NCBI GenBank assembly: GCA_036365145.1
Contig: JAEOAD010000018.1
Location: 9,752,001 to 9,816,000, forward strand
Direction: 5' to 3'
Length of the DNA stretch: 64,000 nt
Origin: Orientallactaga sibirica
Lineage: Eukaryota > Chordata > Mammalia > Rodentia > Dipodidae
Below the pieces are notes generated by a model. That model ran no database searches. It saw nothing but the letters and a program-made list of their open reading frames with translations, and was not told the origin of the DNA. Made by a program: the position numbers and the translations under genes. The stretch's first letter is position 1, and every line of letters begins with the position of its first letter. Shown one piece after another: positions 34,984 through 45,297 of the stretch.

Positions 34984-35340
34984 CTAAGGCTACTACATCA
35001 AAACACCACAGAGTAGGAGCCTTAAATAATTGATATTTTATTTATCAGTTTTGGAGGCTAGATAGCCAAGGTCAAGGTAATAACAAAGTTGATTTCCAGT
35101 GATCATTCTCTCCTTGACTTATATGCAGTCACCTTCTCTTTGTGTCTTCACATGACCTTTCCTTAGTGCACATATGCAGTCAGAGATTTTGGGAGTCGCC
35201 TCTTCTTATGAAGAAATCAATTATTAGTTTGATTAGAGCTTTGTCTTTGTGACCTCATTTAGTTTTAATTACTACCCTATATGACATATCTCTAAATGCC
35301 ATTACTTATGAATTTCATGAAGACAAAGTTAAGTTCATGT
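34984..35340 (-). mobile_element. MLT1-type MaLR LTR, antisense
   Basis: Reads TACTACATCAAAACACCACAG, TTTATCAGTTTTGGAGGCTAG, GCAGTCACCTTCTCTTTGTG, TCTTCACATGACC, TTGTGACCTCATTTAG and TTACTACC in the order of a reverse-complemented MLT1 LTR. An old pan-mammalian element, diverged, with no internal region attached. Confidence 0.65.
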
Positions 35341-37260
35341 TCTTCCTTTGCCCAGAGAATGTATTTGGTAGTTATCTGACATGGAGGTTTCCAAACTGCA
35401 GCCTTCAAGATAGGGGTATCTTTTACTGTCATCATTAGAAATTCATCCAGGTATAAGTGCATACCCAAATCTAAGCATACAATGGTGCACTGCCTTCATA
35501 AATAAATTGATAATTCATATACCTGATGATTGAGAAAATAGAGTAAAGGTATTAAGAAATTTATTGTAGCATTTGTTCATGAGATATTTTATCAGTAAGG
35601 AAACAAAGCATAACTGATCAGAAACAAAGGAATGATACTTATGTGGCTCTTGAAAATGAATGTACTTTTCTGGTTTTGCCAGGGCAGCAAACATTCCACA
35701 GGATTCAGCATATCAGAATGCTGGGGAATGAGCAGGTGGGCCACAGCCTTCATGGGAAGATATTAGAGTCAGAGTAGTGACTGCAGCCAGAAATTTAATG
35801 TTCAATGTACAGTGCCAGGTAGTACAAATGTGCTCTGGTCACAGCAGACTTTCTGCTTAGAGCATGAATCTAGAATGTGATTGAGAAGAGCTGTGTTTTA
35901 TAGGGAAATTTTTGTAATATAGAAGATGGATACCAGTGCCGGTGATCTGGGAGCATGACCAGTTCCAGGGCTATGGCATGAATCTGAAACAGTGAGCTGA
36001 TTTGGCCTCTGCTAGAGAGATGTAAAATACAGTTCGAAACTGGAGTGATTCCTTCCACTTTTTCCCTTCCACACTTGTGGACTTGAAGTCTTTTCCTACA
36101 AGACTATTTTAGGACACACATGGTATGAATATTAAGAGGATACAAGTAATCTTTTTGCCCATGGGTCACTATCTATGAACACATTACAAAAATCTTATTT
36201 ATAATTTTACCAAATAGCCCTTGGATAATTCCATTTTGTTTTCCCTGTTCATATGAGATAATTTCAGTTTAGGGATTTAGTTTATAGAAAATCCTATTTG
36301 AAACTGAAGGATTTGAAACTAGCATATTGGCTCCAAGCTAAGCAAGATTTCATTTCTTTATTTTTAGAAGGTTAACTTTAGTTTGTCTTAAAATTTGGAA
36401 TGTAAATCTATGTGGCAGCAAGAAATATATAATTCCAAAATAACAAAGTAAATTATAAACACCAAGATGCCAATTTTCACATAATTTTTATTACATATCA
36501 ATAAAGGTAAACCTTATGAAGTGATCCAGGCATTTGTTCACAGTAATGACAATATAACTGATACACTAATAGTCTTAACTTAAAACTTTATAAAGATAGT
36601 GGGAGAATGATCAATTCAACAACTAGAAGGAAAATTTTATTCAGGTTCCATTGCTTTACTCTCCTAAGGTACAAAACCCAGAACTGGTTCCAGAAGGACA
36701 CAGAACCTTCTCTGTGACCACAGAGCCTGAGATTTAACCATCTTACCAAATATATGTTTCTTTCTTCTTTTCTCTGTGTTGATGATAATCCCAGGTCTGT
36801 TGAAGCTTCTACCCCCAAGATTGCCTTAAGGATTTGTTCAACTTTCTTCTTTACTGACTTCTGCCCAACTCTCGCCAGGATCATGGCAACTATACCTAAT
36901 CCATTCTTCTCCCAGCCAGTCTTAAAAACACAGAACTGAGTAGATAATTTGCAGGTTTGAAATACCTTAATGTATTCTAATACTTCATGATAAAATCAAA
37001 CCTTAAACATTAAAAATATTTAGAAGACCCTTTAGTATATCTTGATTGATTCTCTAGTCCCTACAGACCACATGTATGCTTTAGATACACAAACTCCTTA
37101 CATCTACTCTCTGCTTCAGTTATTTTACAAATGATAATTTCACATAGACTCTACAAAACTGGAAATTACCTTAGGCATTATCCCAACCTTCAACTTGCCA
37201 TAAAATCATTTGCAAATATTAAGCTTAAAATAAATTTCTGTACTACAAAGATGGAGCATG
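35341..37260. other. Spacer, no feature recognised
   Basis: AT-rich DNA. The 98-codon minus open frame at 36588-36884 overlaps a 61-codon plus frame. The minus frame ends near an AATAAA-like TGAATAAAATTTTCC, but I recognise no protein and see no poly(A) tract, so I do not call a processed pseudogene. Confidence 0.4.
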
Positions 37261-37267
37261 ACATCCA

Positions 37268-37304
37268 CTTCTTTCTGTCTTTCTCCTTTCTCTCTTTCTT
37301 TCCT

Positions 37305-37356
<52 letters not shown>

Positions 37357-37357
37357 T
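37268..37357. repeat. (TTTC)n microsatellite
   Basis: Pyrimidine-pure tract of TTTC units, perfect for ~13 units at its right half and impure at the left. It can form triplex DNA; likely length-polymorphic. Confidence 0.95.
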
Positions 37358-37374
37358 TTAAGCAGACTAATTCT

Positions 37375-37681
37375 CTGCAGAAGTTTTATATGAGTACCTT
37401 GAAAGATAGCTGAAGAATATATGAGGGGAGAGGAAGGGGGAGTGAATATGAAGAGAAACAAGAATCATCAAACCTGTATCAAACTGTATTTGAAAATGCC
37501 ATACAATATTTTTTGTTTGTTTTTCTAGGTAGAGTCTCACTCTACTTCAGGCTGACCTGGAATTCACTATGTACTCTCCTGGTGGTCTTGAATTCATGAC
37601 TATCCTCCTACCTCTGCCTCCCAAGTGCTGGGATTAAAGGCATGTGCCACCATGCCTGGCTTGCCATACAGTTTTTAAATG

Positions 37682-37722
<41 letters not shown>
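37375..37722 (+). mobile_element. LINE-1 3' end with a 39-A tail, split by a B1
   Basis: GGGGAGAGGAAGGGGGAGTG, ATCAAACTGTATTTGAAAATG and GCCATACA, then (after the B1) GTTTTTAAATGCT and 39 consecutive A residues (37684-37722). The layout fits an L1 terminus. The perfect A run is unusually long for an element otherwise looking old. Confidence 0.55.
37508..37661 (-). mobile_element. B1 SINE with target duplication
   Basis: Antisense B1: T-rich start, GTAGAGTCTCACTCTACTTC, GACCTGGAATTCACTATGTA, CTCTGCCTCCCAAGTGCTGG and CACCATGCCTGGC. The duplication TGCCATACA lies on both sides (about 37498-37506 and 37662-37671). Confidence 0.93.
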
Positions 37723-37725
<3 letters not shown>

Positions 37726-37966
37726 ACACCTTAGCTCAGAACAAAGGATAAATCTGTATCTCAGCTTTACAATGTTCTGACATGTTACCTCTATATAATT
37801 CCCAGACTGATACTAAGCTAAAATCTGAGCATTAAATATGTAAACAACAGAATTCCTCCTCCCTCACAGTTTGACCAAGGAAATAGGCATCAACATATGA
37901 AGGTGCTTCTTTTTTTTTTTTTTTAATTTCCCCTGGCCTATGAATCCTAACGTTTAAATTGTTGTC

Positions 37967-38057
37967 TGTCCCAACAAAGAATTGAGGAAATGAATTCCAA
38001 AAAGTTTAAATTATAAGGTTTATTTGGGGAAAAATTTTATCCAGGAAAAGGCTGAAG

Positions 38058-38098
<41 letters not shown>

Positions 38099-38679
38099 TG
38101 CGAGCCCATGTGGGAAGCTAAGCATGGGAGTGGAGAGAAATCGTGAAGCAGATTTCCAGGAAAATGGAAAAAGGGCCAGAGTGTAAAAGAACATATGCAC
38201 ACACCCAACAGGTGGTGGAGCAGGATTTTTCACATTAGTAGAAAAGCTAAGACATCAGTTAGTAAAGGTCCTGTAGCATACAAGAAAGTTACAAAATGAG
38301 GCCAAAGAAAATTTTCCTACTCATCCCCCCCCATCCCAGCCAGCCTCAAATGGGGAAAGATAACAGAACAGAGACCCTGAGGCTCAGCTGTGAGGAGAAG
38401 CATGAACAGCCTAAGACTAAGACCCCCCTTACCCACTTGGCAAGTCTTTTATAGCTTATTGGGGTAGGCTTTATCTTCAGGCTCAGGAGAGTAAGGGAGG
38501 GAGCTGATTGGCATTTTGGTTGGTTGGTTTATTTGTCTTGTCTTGTCTTGTCTTGTCTTGTCTTGTCTTGTCTTGTCTTGTCTTGTCTGTGTTATATTGT
38601 TTTGTCTTGGACTCAAGGGGCTGTCCAAAGAGTGGCCAGCCTAACTAAGTATGTTAGATTGGGAAAGAAGCAGTGGACA
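37967..38679 (-). mobile_element. Probable solo ERV LTR, antisense (713 bp)
   Basis: Bounded by TGTCCCAAC on the left and AGTGGACA on the right, i.e. TGTCC..GGACA termini. Flanking TTGTC and CTGTC could be a target duplication with one mismatch. On the minus strand there is a CCAAT box (ATTGG at 38507-38511), a TATAAAA box (38447-38453) about 55 bp downstream of it, and an AATAAA signal (38019-38024) about 50 bp before the LTR end. That is promoter and polyadenylation order typical of an LTR with a long R and short U5. It contains a GA tract (38065-38092) and a TCTTG array. Family not recognised. Confidence 0.55.
38535..38587. repeat. (TCTTG)n microsatellite
   Basis: About ten perfect pentanucleotide units inside the U3-like part of the probable antisense LTR. 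A 62-codon open frame through it (repeated LVLSC-type residues) is a repeat artefact. Confidence 0.96.
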
Positions 38680-38789
38680 CTGTCACTGAGGGATGAGATG
38701 AATCAAAAATAGTATTTTGATTAAAATGTCAGAAAGAGATGGCTCAATTTGTTTCAGTAGCCAGAAATATGTTTTAAAGCCTGTAGTAG

Positions 38790-39020
38790 AGGTGGGAGAC
38801 AGCTCAGGGGTTATAGGTGCTTGTTTGCAAAGCTTGCCTACCCAGATTCAATCCCAAAGTACTCACATAAACTAAATGCACAAAATGGTGCATGTGTCTA
38901 GATTTGATTACAGTGGCAAGAGTCCCTGGCATGCCATTCTCTCTCTCTCCTCTCCCTCTCTGTCTGTCTCTCTCCTTCTCTCTTCCTCTCTCTTGTTCTC
39001 AAATAAAGAAAAATGTTTTG
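38790..39020 (+). mobile_element. tRNA-derived SINE (DIP-like), diverged
   Basis: GGTGGGAGACAGCTCAGGGG head, B-box-like CAGATTCAATCCC, body ACATAAACTAAATGCACAAA, GTGTCTAGATTTGATTACAG, long CT-rich stretch (38936-38998) and AAATAAAGAAAA tail. Older than most copies. Confidence 0.85.
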
Positions 39021-39364
39021 AATAAATCAGTAAGTTTAAAAAACATAATAAATTAAAAGTGTAGTGTCCTTGTGTAGCAGAGCTAAATAGAGAGTTCTAA
39101 TGTCGTTGGTGTTGCTCCTTTTCACCCAGCAGAACAGCAGAACTACTGTGAGAATGCCATGGTCCAATGCCTGAGCTACATGTAGGACAATAGGGAGACC
39201 TGGAATTATAAGAGCTCTGTAAAAATCACCTTGTGGATCTTCAAGGACCCTGAAAGGGGATGGAACCAAACCCAAGGATTGTGGGTACGATAATTCAAGT
39301 TGAGCTCAGATTCAAGGGATGACTTTTCCTTACTGTCATAATAACATCTTTCCCCAGGGAGGAT

Positions 39365-39715
39365 GATATATTTACTACTCATCATTATTGTGACAAAATA
39401 CCTGATAAAAACAACTTAAGGAAAGAAAGGATTATTTTGATTTACAGTTTAGGAATGCAGTCATTCAAGGAAGGAAGGCATGGTGACAGGACCCTGAGAA
39501 ATGTGGTCATAGTGCATCTGAAATCAGGAAGACTAGATAGATGAATGCTGCTTCTCAGCTCATGATTTCCTTTTCTCAGGACCCCAACTGGTAGAATGGT
39601 GCCACCCACATTTAAGATGGGTTTCACTCTTCAGTTAAGCTGCTCTGGAAACTCCTTTAGAGACAAGTCCAGAGGTTCATTTCCTAGGTGATTCCAGATT
39701 CAGTCAATTTGCCAA
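39365..39715 (-). mobile_element. ERVL-type LTR, antisense
   Basis: Antisense relative of the LTR at 24613: TTGTGACAAAATACCTGATA, AACAACTTAAGGAAAGAAAGG, TTTGATTTACAGTTTAGG, GGTGACAGGACCCTGAG, AAATCAGGAAGACTAG and CCCAACTGGTAGAATGGTGC. Nearly complete, clearly more diverged than the inverted-repeat pair at 17.7/18.4 kb. Confidence 0.7.
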
Positions 39716-40142
39716 TGAAGATGAATGGCTTAGAAAAGCAATTTTCTGCATGTTCTGTGTATGAATGCATACACACTTTCTCTTTAGAAGAACATTATGG
39801 AATTAAGCATCAGTAACACCAAGGACAAAAGATATACTTAGCTACAACATGAAGGGTAGAAAGGGATTACAGTGAGAGAGGTCTTTGGAAGAGATTCATT
39901 TTGGCCCTGAAAATACCAGCAGAGTATAAGCTGTTAGAGATCACTCATCGCTTATTTCCTGCACAAGGATTAATGCAGTGCAGGTTCACCATGATCATGA
40001 ACTAGCTGAAAGGCAAGATAAATGGAAACCAACAGATACAGCTTTCAGACACAGGTAAATGGGACCCAGGTCATCACCCATCCTTTGTGAAGTCTCACCT
40101 ATGGTAAAGGACACAAGAATCACTTAAAGAAAATGGATTTGA

Positions 40143-40292
40143 GCTGGGCATGGTGGTGCACGCCTTTAATCCCAGCACTAGGGAGGCAGAGGTAGGAGGA
40201 TCACCATGAGTTCAAGGCCTCCCTGAGAATACAGAGTGAATTTCAGGTCAGCCTGGGCTAGAGTGAGACCGTATCTCAAAAGAAAAAAAAAA
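40143..40292 (+). mobile_element. B1 SINE
   Basis: GAGCTGGGCATGGTGGTGCA, CGCCTTTAATCCCAGCAC, GGAGGATCACCATGAGTTC, GTCAGCCTGGGCTAGAGTG and an A-rich tail. Full length. Confidence 0.94.
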
Positions 40293-41608
40293 AGTAGATT
40301 TGGCTGCTACTTAAATGGAAAATAAAGTGCCCAAGAAACCTCAATTTAGGATTACTGATTGGAGAATATGGTGGAGTCTCTTACCTTTCTCCTTGTGACA
40401 TAACACCAAATCACAGGTGTGCTATCTCCTAGGAAAGCACCAGCCTCCACTATAGACCAAAGTGATAAAAAAGTAAAGTCAAGGCTGCTCCACCAAGGGC
40501 AGTAGGTGCAGAGAACAGGGACCTTTTCTTGAAGATCACACATCCCAGTGAGAAGTCTGAAAATTATAGCTTTTCCTAGAAGAATGACCCTGTCCTTTTT
40601 CTTTTTGCAATATAACAAGCAAGGAGACGGTGAAAGGGAGCAAAATCCTTGACCCCAGAAATGGACACAGCAAAGGCACTGCGGGTGGATACAAATCCAT
40701 TATGAGAGATGAAAAGTGGACAAGACACCAGAAAGAGCAAAATCATATCATCCTCCTTGATGGAGCACAGGGCATCTCGGAATGTCTGAATGAGTGATAT
40801 GATAATGAATGCTGATATGAGGCTGAAACGGTAGACCAGAGATAGACCAGTTCATGGTCAAACAAACAACAACAGCAATAAAAAATGTAGTTTCTTCTGA
40901 AGAACAAGGAGTATGATAGGAGATTTATAAGTTGGTATCAGATGACAGCAGATTTAACACTAGCTAGTGAACTTTCATTAAGATGTACAATATGTGGTAT
41001 ATGGAAAAAACATGGCCACAAACTTCCCCATTTCTGTGTGCACACTTAGGTTACATAGATCTATTACTACTTATATTAACAAGTAGTGCATGTTCAGCAT
41101 CCTTGCCCACCTGAATCTGGAATCAGCAATATCATCTGTTGCATTTGATGGAACAGTATGTGATACAAACAAAAGTGGAAGAGTGATTGCACATTGTGAC
41201 TTCCTCTCTCACTGTTTTCCAAATTTTGAGACTACTGTGGAAAAGAGCCAAAACTCATTTGTGGGAGGAAAAGAAGTCATACAGACAAAACTAAACCACT
41301 CTGCAAACATACCTACCTCCTGTCAGACATGGGTAACCAATCTATACTGCCCAGCTTCCAGTCAACCTACAAGCTGACCATAGGCTTATGGAAAAGCTCA
41401 ACTGAGATCAGCAAATTGAGCCCATCCATAAGGGCTGCTTCAAATAGGGAAAACAGAATGTTATCCCTCTAAACATCTGAGCAGCCATAGCTCAGAGGAA
41501 AATAATTGTGAAACCAGTGACAGCTACTCTGTATTCATGCTGATACAATACCAATGGGAAGAGAGAAAACAAATAATCTCAAAATCAAAACTACTGGCAT
41601 GTATTTTC
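40293..41608. other. Spacer, no feature recognised
   Basis: A hydrophobic open frame exists on the minus strand at about 40582-40840, and a 95-codon frame on the plus strand at 41090-41377. Neither carries a motif I can name, and the first ends at a stop without a splice site or homologous continuation. Confidence 0.4.
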
Positions 41609-41620
41609 AAAGTAGCATGT

Positions 41621-41841
41621 GGGGCTGGAGAGATTGCACAGTGGTTAAGGTGCTTATATACAAAGCCTAGTGAACCAGGCTTGATTTCCCAGTACCCACG
41701 TAAAGCTAGATGTACAAAGTGGCACATGCACCTAGAGTTTGTTTGCAGCAGCTAGAGGCTCTGGTGTACCCATTCATATTCTCTCTCTCACACACACTCA
41801 CTCTCTCTCTCCCCTTGAAAATAAGTAAATAATTTAAAAGT
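41621..41841 (+). mobile_element. tRNA-derived SINE with target duplication
   Basis: GGGGCTGGAGAGATTGCACA head, B-box-like GGCTTGATTTCCC, body AAAGCTAGATGTACAAAGTG, CCTAGAGTTTGTTTGCAGC, CT/CA-rich stretch and A-rich tail. The 12-bp duplication AAAGTAGCATGT (41609-41620) recurs with one mismatch at 41842-41853. Confidence 0.92.
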
Positions 41842-42086
41842 AAAGTAACATGTAGCAAAGGTGGGTTTTCAAGACAGTGGAAATGGGATAGGTTATTTAA
41901 TTAGTCCTATAAAATGGTTACTTTCCTAAGAAAATAATATCAGAAAATTATTCTTCTAAGAAAGGTCTTACTTTACACTATTTTAAAAGTAAATCAAAGG
42001 AACACATTACAACATAGGAGTTGAGAATCCAATAATCCCATAACACCCAGAAGCAAGGAAAAGAATATTGATGTAAATGACCAGGG

Positions 42087-42534
42087 TGATGTTTGATTTT
42101 ATGTATCAGCCTGACTGGGCCACAGGGGTTGATGTGTGGTCAGATAACTTTCCAGATGTGGATATAATAAAAGTGTTGTTGCTTTTTGTTTTAATGAGAC
42201 TGATGTTAAAGATGCTGATTGTTCTAAGGGTAAGAAAAGAAAGAAAGGTCTTCCTTCTGCCTGAGCTTGAGCTGAGACATTGGTCTTTTCTTGTTCTTAG
42301 ATTCAAACTGAAATACCCTTTTCTTTTGGTCTTCAGTCTGCTGGGTTGGAGACTGAAAATATGGCATAAACCCTCGTGGGGTTCCAACATACCAAATGCA
42401 TACTTTAAGACTTCTCAGCTCGCCAAGCATGTAAGCCAATACCTTAAGTTATCTTTCTCTGCCTTTACCCCCTACCATCAGACACACATATACTTCATAT
42501 TGTTTTTGTTTCTCAGAACTCTGATTAATATAGT
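42087..42534 (+). mobile_element. MLT2-type ERVL LTR
   Basis: GTGATGTTTGATTTTATGTA, CAGCCTGACTGGGCCACAGG, GATGTGTGGTCAGATAAC, GAGCTGAGACATTGGTC, CTGCTGGGTTGGAGAC, GACTTCTCAGCTCGCC and AGAACTCTGATTAATATA are the MLT2 landmarks in order. The 171-codon open frame at 42077-42592 lies almost wholly within this non-coding LTR and is not a gene. Confidence 0.82.
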
Positions 42535-42972
42535 ACTGAAACTCAAAAATATGTGTATGAAAAAAGATACTACAAAGCCAATGAATACATGAAAAACTGA
42601 AAAGAAATAATAACATAGATGACCAGAAAATATTGGCATCTATCATGTAACAAGTAATTATGCATTATCAAATGAAAGCAAAGTCTATTCATATATGTTA
42701 ATTTCCAAAGAGCATATTCAAGTAGTTAGCAAAAATATTAAACAATATTCCTCTTCACTCATAACAGGGATCATCTCTGCTGGCAATGTTCAAGAACTCA
42801 AGAACACTGAATGCTGGTAGGGATGGAGGAACATACACACATTTGTTCCTTAGACATATATGCTATTATGGACATTTGGAAAAGTAGGAAGGAAATATAT
42901 ATTCAAATAACAAAGGCACTTTTAACCAAGGATCTTTTTCAAACAAGGACTCTTACTCTCAGGATGTTACGG

Positions 42973-43339
42973 TGTGTTGGTTTGTATATGAAATGTCCCC
43001 CATCATATCAGGTATTTGTGATTAAGGTTTATATTCAATCTCCAACTGGTGGAACCTTGGGAGATGGAGCCTTTCTATAGGATGTGTATCACTGGGGACA
43101 GACCTTGCACTGCTACACCACAAACACACTTGCTGCTCTCAGCTCACTGTTCTCCTTCCTGGGTGCTGATGTGCTAAAGTGGAGATGTGCTATAGGTAGT
43201 TCTGCTCTGGCCATGCTTTTCACACCATCATGAAACTTCTCCTCAAAACTGTGAACCATAAATAAGCACTTTCCTTCCATAAGCTGCTTCTTGTCAGCTA
43301 TTTTTCTTTTTTCACAACAATGAGAAGGTAACTGACACA
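42973..43339 (+). mobile_element. Solo MaLR LTR (ORR1/MT-like)
   Basis: Starts TGTGTTGGTTTGTATATGAA, then ATGTCCCCCATCATATCAGG, GGTGGAACCTTGGGAGATGG, CTGTGAACCATAAATAAGC (polyadenylation signal), AAGCTGCTTCTTGTCAGC and end ..GTAACTGACACA. ~367 bp with no internal region. Confidence 0.75.
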
Positions 43340-43353
43340 TACATTATACAAAT

Positions 43354-43475
43354 TAAAGAAGCAGGGTATGATGAAGCACATTTGTATTTCTAGTACTTAG
43401 GAGGCTGTGGCAGGATCACGAGTTGGAGGCCAGCCTTAACTACACGATAAGACCCTCTGCCTCAAAATCAACTAA
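43354..43475 (+). mobile_element. Diverged B1/7SL-type SINE
   Basis: GGGTATGATGAAGCACATTTG, TTTCTAGTACTTAGGAGGCTG, GGATCACGAGTTGGAGGCC and an AAACAAAC-rich tail. An old monomeric 7SL-derived element. Confidence 0.6.
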
Positions 43476-44906
43476 TAAAAAACACACAAGCAAACCAAAC
43501 CAAACAAACAAACAAACCAGTATCCAATGGTATTACTGCAGTAGTTCAAAAACTGTAAGACTAAAACACATTCATAAATACAATGCAATTAAATTTCCTT
43601 TACTATATTTTTATCATGAGATACCAAGGAGATATAAAAAATAAAATTAAGAAATATTGGTTAACTTAATAGAATTTAGAGATTGTCAATACACATATAT
43701 CCACATATAGATACAATGCCACATTACTAAAGAAAACATATATGTATCTATATAAGTACCTACAAAAGAATGCATATGTATATATTTGTGGATGGTAGTA
43801 GAAAAAGGGGGAAAATGCACATGAAAAGATGAACTTGAAGCTCCAGTAGTTGGCATGGGTTGAGGGGCAGGTGAACAGACAAATCAGTCAACAGGAAAAA
43901 ATATCAGAGACTGAAAATAGTGATAGAAAAGGCATAATAATTGTTAGTAGAGCAGTATATCTCAGTTGTATAAAATACAAACTTATCTATAAAAATATAA
44001 TGCAACATAAATGCATAATATATATGCATGTGTGCATGTGTGTGCATATACTCATACATATTGGTCTGCAGCAATATCCAGTCATCAATTGACAATATTA
44101 TTAGTAAGCACTTACCAGGTTCTAAGGATATAGCAGTAAAAATAAATTAGTTAATAAATAAAAAAGACAAATTACAAAAATATCCCTGCCATAATGAGAT
44201 AGAGATAATAAAATCATTGTATTGGCATATACTTACAACTACTTTGTATAATTATTGTTGTTAATAAGAATTATAGAGAAAAACAAGTCTTATGTGAGGG
44301 TTGCAGAATGCCATAGGTTCAGAGAGTATAGCAATTTGAAATGAAGTGGATACAAAGGTGTTTGCTGTAGAAGTGATATTTAAACAAAGGCATGAGTGAG
44401 TTGAAATGATGGAAACAGAAAGATGAGACAGCAAGCACTTAATACAGATGAAAAGTGGTGGTGAAAAGCAGAATATAATAAAGGAGTTGGGTTCTGAACA
44501 TGCTTTGAACATAGAGAAAAAAGATGTACTGAAGGAGTTAGTGATGAAGAGCAAAGGAAGTTGAGGAGAAAGAATGGTGGTAGTTTCCTAATGTAAGATC
44601 TAGGAACATGATAATAAAACTAGCTTTGTGGGGTGAACATTTAGACTTCCCTGTTAGGTTAATGCTCAGAAAATCATGAAGCAAAGTGACAATCAATAAT
44701 GTGAATTCATATACCAATCTAAACTGGAGGCACAGGTAGAAATTTGAAAGTAACAATGTACAGAATTTTTGAAGTCCTGTAACAGAGTGATATCAATGGA
44801 ATAGGAGCACTGGAGAAAAACAAAACTGTCCAGCACCTAAGCTCTGAAAGATAATAACCACAGTTTATTACACATGCATAACATAACATGAAAGGAAAAA
44901 TATAAA

Positions 44907-44910
<4 letters not shown>
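43476..44910. other. Spacer with an ancient-repeat trace
   Basis: AAGCACTTACCAGGTTCTAAGG at ~44107 followed by CCTGCCATAATGAGATAG at ~44184 repeats the MIR/L2-class pattern seen near 34.6 kb. The 97-codon minus frame at 44261-44554 has no recognisable domain. Confidence 0.4.

Positions 44911-44964
<54 letters not shown>
44911..44964. repeat. (AT)n microsatellite
   Basis: About 27 uninterrupted TA units just upstream of two tandem SINEs. Self-complementary; cruciform-prone. Confidence 0.96.
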
Positions 44965-44967
<3 letters not shown>

Positions 44968-44990
44968 GACTTTGGTTAATAATAAATATA

Positions 44991-45178
44991 GGGTTGGGAA
45001 GATGACTCAGCAATTAAAGGCCTTTGCTTACAAAGTCTTCTGGCTTGGGTAAAACACCAGATTCACAAAGCAACAAATGTGTCTGGAGTTTGTTTGCAGT
45101 GCAAGAGGCCCTGACATGGACCCATACTATGTCTCTCTTTCTCATCACAGATAAATAAATAATAAGTAAATAAATAAA
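44991..45178 (+). mobile_element. tRNA-derived SINE (DIP-like)
   Basis: GGGTTGGGAAGATGACTCAG head, body fragment ATTCACAAAGCAACAAATG, GTCTGGAGTTTGTTTGCAG, GAGGCCCTGACATGG and an (AAAT)n tail. Moderately diverged. Confidence 0.83.
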
Positions 45179-45189
45179 TAAATCATTTA

Positions 45190-45296
45190 GGGCTGAGGAA
45201 CTTGTTTGGTAGTTAAGGAGCTTGCCTGCAAAGCCAAAGGAAGCAGGTTTTATTCCCCAGAACCCACATAAAGCCAGATGCACAAAGTGGTGCTCC
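45190..45296 (+). mobile_element. tRNA-derived SINE, 3'-truncated
   Basis: GGGCTGAGGAACTTGTTTGG head, GGTTTTATTCCCCAG B-box region and AAGCCAGATGCACAAAGTGG body, then it stops abruptly where L1 ORF2 sequence begins. It has no right part or A tail. Either the L1 joined here during insertion or a deletion removed the SINE end. Confidence 0.8.
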
Positions 45297-45297
45297 A

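Noticed and set aside
36588..36884. 98-codon minus frame followed by an AATAAA-like signal, resembling the end of a processed pseudogene
   Set aside because: No poly(A) tract, no target duplication seen, and no parent gene recognised.
37250..37461. Open frames through the TTTC tract on both strands
   Set aside because: They are low-complexity translations of a microsatellite (Ser/Phe/Leu or Lys/Glu/Arg repeats).
40582..40840. Open hydrophobic minus-strand frame of ~86 codons
   Set aside because: I considered a decayed exon or processed pseudogene, but I recognise no protein family, and the frame starts and ends at stops without clear splice sites.
42077..42592. 171-codon open frame on the plus strand
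   Set aside because: It coincides with an MLT2-type LTR, which is non-coding; the composition is what the LTR gives by chance.
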